DNA from: JBKBXU01 sp046313675
Lineage (GTDB): Bacteria; Bacteroidota; Bacteroidia; Cytophagales; Cytophagaceae
Assembly: GCA_046313675.1 (NCBI GenBank)
Contig: JBKBXU010000318.1
Coordinates: forward strand, 1-5,241
Direction: 5' to 3'
Length of the DNA: 5,241 nt
The notes beneath the pieces are model-generated. The model searched no databases. It was given only the letters and a program-made list of their open reading frames with translations, and had not been told where the DNA came from. Numbering within the stretch: position 1 is the first letter of the stretch; every line of letters begins with the position of its first letter. Positions 1 through 5,241 of this stretch are shown one piece after another. A program made the position numbers and the translations under genes.

Positions 1-896
1 GCAATAACAGGCCGGGGAATTTCATACTGAACGGGTGCCTGAGCACTATCGGTTCTTAAGCCGACTGAAGTGGAAATTTTTGACAAAACAAAATCGACGG
101 CCTTATCTACCTGCTCAAAATCGTCACCACCAAACACCTTATGATCAGGAATGGGTTTCTCTACCCTCGTTCCATGGAAATGGGCACATTTGACCGTAGC
201 CGATGGAAAAAACTGTTGTGGTTTCTTTCCAAACACAAGCAATGCACTGCTTTTAATACCCTCAGTTGCTATCATATTCAAATGAGCCAATACCTTTTCA
301 GGGGAAGAGCCTGAAGGAAGAGGGAAACCTCTTTTTTCTCCGGCCATACGAACGAACTCCTGAATCTTACTTTCATCCAAATCGGAAAGAGAAGCATTGG
401 GCTGAACAGAACTATCAAAGCCCTGATGGTTAAAAAGGCCTTTTTGTTGCAAAAGCGTAAAGCAGGCTTTATTCACCTCCTGTTTCAACTCTTCCATGGT
501 ATGGAAACGTTTTCTGGAAACGTCCTCCCCTACTTTCCGAATAAAGGCTTCTTCCTTTGGGTGGCGTTTGATGTCGTTACCACCTTTGATAAAAATGAAG
601 CGTGGAACACCCATTTTGCATGCATGGTTGTACTCCTGTTCGGTAGGAGAAATACCCTGTTCATTTTCATAACCATACTCCTGACCAAGAAGTCCTATAT
701 AAACATCAGACGTACTTACTTCATCAATATAAATTTTATCAGGGGCATGTGTAGCGGCAGGAAGTTTTTCAAAAAGTACAGGTTCTAAAAATGTATTCAG
801 GAAAGCATCATCACAAAAATACTGATACAATTGCTCCCGCTCATGAGCAAATTCTTTTTGTACACTGCTTATAAATACTTTTAATTTACCGAGCAT
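1..896 (-). CDS. DUF4062 domain protein with COG2865 (RecG-like/HATPase_c_4-type) continuation, C-terminus beyond the window
   Basis: Seen: an uninterrupted minus-strand frame from ATG at 896, giving 298 complete codons before the left edge. An in-frame TAA lies a few codons upstream with no other start between, fixing the start; no Shine-Dalgarno is visible. Residues 6-95 form a DUF4062 domain: KVFISSVQKEFAHERE at the start, SDVYIGLLGQEYG at 63-75 and SPTEQEYNHACKMGVP at 83-98. Residues 100-175 are a charged linker. Residues 200-300 resemble the segment of COG2865 proteins that precedes their ATPase domain: ALLVFGKKPQQFFPSA (218-233), a CAHFHGT segment, then FEQVDKAVDFVLSKI (260-274). Known: such proteins usually start with an AlbA_2 (Schlafen) domain and end in an HATPase_c_4 domain. 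Here DUF4062 stands where AlbA_2 would be, and the ATPase part is expected past the edge. DUF4062 is thought to be TIR-like and is common in conflict-system genes. Inferred: a sensor or regulator encoded downstream of the large GHKL-nuclease gene, perhaps co-transcribed with it across a 98-base gap. Substrate and role are unknown. Confidence 0.88.
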   Translation of the reverse strand, partial: MLGKLKVFISSVQKEFAHEREQLYQYFCDDAFLNTFLEPVLFEKLPAATHAPDKIYIDEVSTSDVYIGLLGQEYGYENEQGISPTEQEYNHACKMGVPRFIFIKGGNDIKRHPKEEAFIRKVGEDVSRKRFHTMEELKQEVNKACFTLLQQKGLFNHQGFDSSVQPNASLSDLDESKIQEFVRMAGEKRGFPLPSGSSPEKVLAHLNMIATEGIKSSALLVFGKKPQQFFPSATVKCAHFHGTRVEKPIPDHKVFGGDDFEQVDKAVDFVLSKISTSVGLRTDSAQAPVQYEIPRPVI

Positions 897-978
897 CCGT
901 TTTAAAAAATTTTATACACCTAAAAATATAAAAAAAATTAACTGATTCTAAGACTTGTTCATTGGTCTGGCTAGGCAT
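886..978 (-). pseudogene. Possible relic of an hsdR 5' end (30-codon frame in the spacer)
   Basis: Seen: between the two genes an ATG at 978, sixteen bases after the stop of the large gene, opens a 30-codon frame that ends at 888-886, just inside the DUF4062 gene in another frame. Its first 12 residues read MPSQTNEQVLES; the rest (VNFFYIFRCIKFF...) is encoded by A/T-rich sequence and looks non-coding. From memory, many type I restriction endonuclease R subunits begin with a near-identical M-P-x-Q-T-N-E-x-A-L-E pattern, so this may be the remaining first codons of an hsdR gene lost by deletion or recombination. It could equally be a chance match or a tiny real gene. The rest of the 98-base spacer is A/T-rich, includes an A8 run at 930-937, and shows no convincing hairpin terminator or consensus Bacteroidota promoter. 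Confidence 0.3.
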
Positions 979-994
979 AGTATTATTCTAAAAA

Positions 995-3900
995 TTAAAC
1001 AAATTCAAAAGAGTAACCTTTGGGTTGAATTCTAAAGTTACTGCCTTTAATTTCAGTAAATTTATCCTCAATATTTTTAATTGGGTTACCTAAAAATATC
1101 ATTTTTTCCGGAGTCACTCTTACAATCATATAATTATCGTATTTCCTGGCAGCATCTACTTCTGATTTAGAAATATTGAAATAATTATGTCTGTTTCTAG
1201 TGGTAGATTTTACTTCAATCAAATATGGCTTATTATTATACCAGGCCACAATGTCAACAAAAGCATACTTATAATGTAGGGTAATATAAAAATACGGAAT
1301 AAGCGCTTTGGTAAGTTTTTCATTATCATTGACTACATCAATACAATGATTAAAGTATTTCTGAATTATTTCACTCTCTAAACCAATAAGAACAATTATC
1401 TGCTTATATACTTCATTCAATGATTTCACCCTCGCTTCACCAACTTGATTTTCAATAAAGTTTTGTATCAAAAACAACAGAACTTCTTCTTCCCCATTGG
1501 CACCAATAACTTCTGAGTTAGTAGAAGATATTTCTTTACCCTGATAAATCACTTTTTTTGCAGAGACTGCAATAGCCGCTAATACAGCTTCACCATCAAA
1601 TTGACTATCTATACTAAAATTAGTTTTTACAGATGAATTATCGCTTGCTCTTTTATTAAAAATACGGTTTATATCATTTTCAATCTTTATTTCATGCTGT
1701 AATTTGGCAATCTCGAATTCATTATTACAATTTGAAAGTTCATCTTTAAATATCTGCTCAATTTCAGTTTCAATAGATTCTAACTCAGCCTTAATTCCCA
1801 ACCTACCTTTTAAAGCGAGTACTTTTTTATGCAATTCTTCAGCTTGTTCGGACTTTATTCCTCCCAGCTTAACCGCTAACCTTGCTATCTCTTTATTGTG
1901 TAAGTCGTAGTCAATCTCAAGGCCAAAATTTTTAAAGATATCTCCTTTATAATATAGTTTTTCCTTTTCGATGTAATGCTCCAGAAGGTTAATTTTATTA
2001 TGACTGCCTAAAAATACCAAAAACTGACTTTGATGATCCTCATTATATCGAAACCACTCATTATCTATCTCTTTCCATTCAAAATAATTTAAAATCCTTT
2101 TAGTGAACCCAATAAATTTTTCATAGTAATCAGGGATCCACTCCTTACAAAAAATCTGATAATATTTTTTCTCCTGTATTAAGTACTGACTCTTTAAATC
2201 TTCGATCTTTTTATAAAAAAGTATAAGTTCAAGGTGCTGAGAAATACGTAAGTTGTTAAATACAGCTTTTGAAATCGCTTCCGCTATTAAATTAGTTGAT
2301 GAAGATTTTAAAAAATAAACAGAATAATTATCGTCATCATATTCTCTGTTTACAATTGTAGTTTCATTAGAATTGAGGCGGATTGTTCTTTGGATAGAAT
2401 CAACTTCATAAATAAGCAATGAGGAAATTTTTTTGGACAGCTCTTCTATTCTGTAACGATTCTCAAAAAAGTTGACTTCGGACAAATGAGATTCGCTAAT
2501 ACAAGCCAGGATATAGAACATACGTTCCTGAAGCTTTTTTTTCAGTTCGGGCTTTTCCTCTTTTTGAAATACTTGTAACGTTTCTTCTTTAAATTCAAGC
2601 ACTTCGCCAACAAAACCATAATTTGAATTTTCTATCTTACTCCTGTAATAACACAATACAGGTTTATCCAAATTTAAATTTTCGACAAGTTGAAATTCAG
2701 CGAAACTATTTACCAGATAAAAAGAATTATCGTTAGAGAAAAAAAGACTTTCATTTTGAATAACCAAATATTCCTTAAAGTGACGATGAAAGGGTTCAAA
2801 AACCAACTGATAAAGGCGAAGTAAGTCTTCTTTATGCGCCAAGCTCTCTTTACATTTTTTAAGCAATACAGTAAGATACTCTTTTGGGAAATTTTGGTAT
2901 TCTTTTAACAAGAGTGGCTTTGCATCATCTTTCAAGTCGTAAATACTGACATTGTATAAAAAGCGATAATTGTTATCATTAATGAGAGCAGGTTCCAGAA
3001 TTTGCTCTCCATTTTTTATTACCCTTACCCCTTCAACCACCTCTTTATGAACAAGATTATCGTCACTTGTCTCTCTTTTCCATAATGCAGGAATGTAATC
3101 AAGACCATCTTTTAAAGAATCATAAATAGACAAATCCACAAAATTAAAATGGTCATGAAATGACACACCTAAATACTTAAGAAAAGTTTGTTCCTGAACT
3201 CCCTCCGGAAAATCCGGCAAAAAGAAAGTATCTAGTTCTCTATAAGAGCAAAGTTGAGCAGGCTTATATTTACCCTTTTTAGTTTTTAAAAAAATGGTAG
3301 ATAAACTAAAATTAGCAAAATTAGCCGCAGTGTTTTCTGAGTTTTTACGATTTAAATAATCTTCATACCTGTGGGTGGATTGTATGGAATCAGAAGTTTT
3401 ACCCATTAGGGTAGTTATACTTTTCAAAAGCTCTCTCTGTTGGTCTTCTGTAAATTGATTTTCCTTATTATGAAATTTACCTTGGTTAGAAGCTTGTCTA
3501 AAATATTTTAGAATTTCATTCCTGTCAGAAAATTCTTTAATTCCAAGTTTCTTTCTAAATGATGGATGCCAACCTTCAAAACTTGTAATTTTTAAATCTA
3601 AAAAGCCAGGAATAAAAATTCCAGATTCCTCATTTCTTAATTCTTTAAAAAACAATTCGTTTTTAAGTGAAAGGGGAAGGTGCTTTTCAGGAGGGATAAT
3701 GGGAGCATCTGTTTCAATTAAAACCTCAGCAAATTTGGTTTGAAAGGCATCAGGCCAATTTTTGGGATCATTATACCATCTAGCAAAACAGTTTATAAAT
3801 AAGCCGGTGTATTCATAAAAATAACCATACTCCTGCTCATCTTCATTCTTATTGTTGAAAAAATTAAAAGCTAAAGCAGAAAATAGTCTTGAAGTAGTTT

Positions 3901-5215
3901 CATACTCTAAATCAACCCTTAATATGCTTCTTACAATTGAATAAACATCGTAAGAATTTTTTAACACTTCAATCAACTTCCAACTAAAAGCTCTGATAGG
4001 ATATTTATCATTGAAATTATTATCAATATATCGATAGTTTAATTTTACACTTTCACCGGCTTCCGAATGGTGATGTAAGCATGAAAAGAACAGTTCTATA
4101 CATCCTCTTAATAATGCTCTGTTATACTTTCCTATTTCCCCATCAAAACTAATAGATTTTCGATCTACAGTTGTATGGAAATCAGCATGAAAATCAACAA
4201 ACTTAAAAGGTGATTCAATTTGTGTTGGAAGATAATTATACAGGTATGACTTTGGATCTTCATCTTTATGATTTGGATCTCTTATCAATATCGCAACTTG
4301 TGGGTTAGCAATATTTATACCTGCCATATTTGCTAATTCATTAACTTCTCCTGATAAAGCACAAGATATTAAGGTAGTTTTAATATCACCACTCTTCGTA
4401 GATCTTATAAAGGATAAATGAGGGTTATCCTGAAATTCAAAATCAATATTAATATCCTTGCCATTTTTTAGCTGAACAAATTGAAAATGAAACTTTTTTA
4501 TATCCTCAAAAAGCTCCTTAACCTGCCCCATGTATTTCTCACCGACAGGAATCTGAATAATAGTTACAAATCCCTTGTTTACTAATTGACGAACATAATC
4601 ATCTTGTTCATTTAAATAAATAGGGTAGTAATATCCTGGCACTCCTCTGTCATTTCTTTCTTTATGTACTTCCTCAATTTGAGATTTAAGTTTGACCTTA
4701 ACTTCATCTTGGAGACTTTCGGGAACATCCAAAGTTTTAAATGAGTCGTAAACTCTAAAGGAAACGGGCGCTTCAATGCCTTCCTCTAAAAATTTCCCTA
4801 TGGAATGAATAGTTACGAACCCATTCTCCGCAATAGAAAAGACAGATTTAAACCCAACACCTTTATTACCTATACTTTCATTGGCATTTTTAGTAGAGGT
4901 TGATATTGAGCACAAGGATTGAAAATCTGATCTTTTGGAGCTTCCCTCGTGATAATTATATTTACTTTGATAAGTAAATTTAACTCCGTCATTTGCGATA
5001 AATAAGTGATTATCTTTTACAGATATCAAAACAGATTGCTCTGCTTTATCAAAAGCATTTTGCAACAATTCATAAATAACCCTCCCCTGATAATCAGCAC
5101 TCACCTGCTCTATTTGTCCCGCTTGTTGTTTTATAGTTTCAACTCCAACAGAAGTATAATACTTATAGTGGTTTTCAAAAATTGAAGTGATAAATCCAGG
5201 TTGATGTAATGACAT
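995..5215 (-). CDS. Sacsin/HSP90-like GHKL ATPase fused to C-terminal DUF3883 (NOV_C) nuclease-like domain, 1406 aa
   Basis: Seen: a complete 1406-codon frame from ATG (5215) to TAA (995-997). An in-frame TAA lies eight codons upstream of the ATG with no other start between them, so this start is preferred; the leader is A/T-rich with no Shine-Dalgarno. Residues 45-128 carry the GHKL ATP-binding motifs: N-box YELLQNAFDKA (E49, N53, D56), NDG (D76, G77) and SIGNKGVGFKSVF (G116, G119, G121). A sacsin-type segment ending the ATPase module follows at about 329-355 (HADFHTTVDRKSIS). Residues 360-1100 are unrecognised apart from sacsin-like 'LG(I/V)' segments near 557 and 682. Residues 1105-1190 are charged and helical, probably coiled coil. 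Residues 1238-1406 match DUF3883/NOV_C, with E1242, D1321, E1334-x-K1336 and a F-x-IS-x-x-E segment at 1346-1352, as in a PD-(D/E)XK core. Known: this end-to-end pairing occurs in bacterial accessory genes and in plant NO VEIN. Inferred: a cytosolic ATP-switched nucleic-acid-acting protein, possibly a defence effector. Domain calls are strong; function is not established. No signal peptide or membrane segment is seen. Confidence 0.93.
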   Translation of the reverse strand: MSLHQPGFITSIFENHYKYYTSVGVETIKQQAGQIEQVSADYQGRVIYELLQNAFDKAEQSVLISVKDNHLFIANDGVKFTYQSKYNYHEGSSKRSDFQSLCSISTSTKNANESIGNKGVGFKSVFSIAENGFVTIHSIGKFLEEGIEAPVSFRVYDSFKTLDVPESLQDEVKVKLKSQIEEVHKERNDRGVPGYYYPIYLNEQDDYVRQLVNKGFVTIIQIPVGEKYMGQVKELFEDIKKFHFQFVQLKNGKDINIDFEFQDNPHLSFIRSTKSGDIKTTLISCALSGEVNELANMAGINIANPQVAILIRDPNHKDEDPKSYLYNYLPTQIESPFKFVDFHADFHTTVDRKSISFDGEIGKYNRALLRGCIELFFSCLHHHSEAGESVKLNYRYIDNNFNDKYPIRAFSWKLIEVLKNSYDVYSIVRSILRVDLEYETTSRLFSALAFNFFNNKNEDEQEYGYFYEYTGLFINCFARWYNDPKNWPDAFQTKFAEVLIETDAPIIPPEKHLPLSLKNELFFKELRNEESGIFIPGFLDLKITSFEGWHPSFRKKLGIKEFSDRNEILKYFRQASNQGKFHNKENQFTEDQQRELLKSITTLMGKTSDSIQSTHRYEDYLNRKNSENTAANFANFSLSTIFLKTKKGKYKPAQLCSYRELDTFFLPDFPEGVQEQTFLKYLGVSFHDHFNFVDLSIYDSLKDGLDYIPALWKRETSDDNLVHKEVVEGVRVIKNGEQILEPALINDNNYRFLYNVSIYDLKDDAKPLLLKEYQNFPKEYLTVLLKKCKESLAHKEDLLRLYQLVFEPFHRHFKEYLVIQNESLFFSNDNSFYLVNSFAEFQLVENLNLDKPVLCYYRSKIENSNYGFVGEVLEFKEETLQVFQKEEKPELKKKLQERMFYILACISESHLSEVNFFENRYRIEELSKKISSLLIYEVDSIQRTIRLNSNETTIVNREYDDDNYSVYFLKSSSTNLIAEAISKAVFNNLRISQHLELILFYKKIEDLKSQYLIQEKKYYQIFCKEWIPDYYEKFIGFTKRILNYFEWKEIDNEWFRYNEDHQSQFLVFLGSHNKINLLEHYIEKEKLYYKGDIFKNFGLEIDYDLHNKEIARLAVKLGGIKSEQAEELHKKVLALKGRLGIKAELESIETEIEQIFKDELSNCNNEFEIAKLQHEIKIENDINRIFNKRASDNSSVKTNFSIDSQFDGEAVLAAIAVSAKKVIYQGKEISSTNSEVIGANGEEEVLLFLIQNFIENQVGEARVKSLNEVYKQIIVLIGLESEIIQKYFNHCIDVVNDNEKLTKALIPYFYITLHYKYAFVDIVAWYNNKPYLIEVKSTTRNRHNYFNISKSEVDAARKYDNYMIVRVTPEKMIFLGNPIKNIEDKFTEIKGSNFRIQPKGYSFEFV

Positions 5216-5241
5216 AATAAAAAAATTATATTAGCAGTGGT

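Noticed and set aside
426..788. A 120-codon plus-strand open frame
   Set aside because: It lies wholly antisense to the DUF4062 gene, whose minus-strand frame shows clear family motifs; the plus-strand translation looks like low-complexity hydrophobic noise with no recognisable domain.
919..945. TATATTTT in the spacer as a Bacteroidota-type -7 element (TAnnTTTG) for the DUF4062 gene
   Set aside because: The final G is missing and no clear TTG element lies at the expected upstream distance; in a T-rich run such near matches are expected.
961..994. Terminator after the large gene
   Set aside because: The GC-richer segment around CCTAGCCAGACC does not pair into a stable stem and is not followed by a U-tract.
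1704..1910. A 68-codon plus-strand open frame
   Set aside because: It is antisense to the coiled-coil-like part of the large gene; its Ser/Leu-rich translation is what the reverse of a Glu/Lys-rich helical region gives.
5225..5230. TATAAT on the minus strand upstream of the large gene, as a -10 promoter element
   Set aside because: It sits only nine bases before the ATG in very A/T-rich sequence, the -35 area is at or beyond the window edge, and it does not fit the Bacteroidota TAnnTTTG pattern; chance is as likely.
1..5241. CRISPR array, tRNA/rRNA, insertion sequence ends or attachment-site repeats
   Set aside because: No regularly spaced repeats, RNA-gene signatures, transposase frames or paired terminal repeats were seen on reading both strands.

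Overview
The window suggests an AT-rich Bacteroidota-type genome. Both genes start after A/T-rich leaders with no recognisable Shine-Dalgarno sequence, and codon use is A/T-leaning. The phylum call is an inference from these features and from the protein families, not proven. Everything that can be supported as coding lies on the minus strand.

Layout, in the direction of transcription (high to low coordinates). From 5215 down to 995 is one very long gene of 1406 codons. Its N-terminus is a GHKL (HSP90/sacsin-type) ATP-binding module with clear N-box, DG and GxxGxG motifs. Its middle part is long and largely unrecognised. A helical, charged coiled-coil-like stretch follows, and the C-terminus matches DUF3883/NOV_C, a PD-(D/E)XK-nuclease-like domain. 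After a 98-base spacer comes a second gene from 896 down, running off the left edge after 298 complete codons. It starts with a DUF4062 domain and continues into the part of a COG2865-type (RecG-like/Schlafen-family regulator) protein that normally precedes an HATPase_c_4 ATPase domain; that ATPase part would lie outside the window. The spacer carries a 30-codon open frame whose first dozen residues resemble the start of type I restriction subunit HsdR, possibly a relic of a lost gene.

The two genes point the same way, no convincing terminator lies between them, and both families are typical of variable defence islands. A plausible reading is an accessory, possibly antiphage, locus: an ATP-driven GHKL switch fused to a nuclease-like effector, next to a DUF4062 sensor/regulator protein. 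That functional reading is inference; nothing in the window proves defence activity or partnership.
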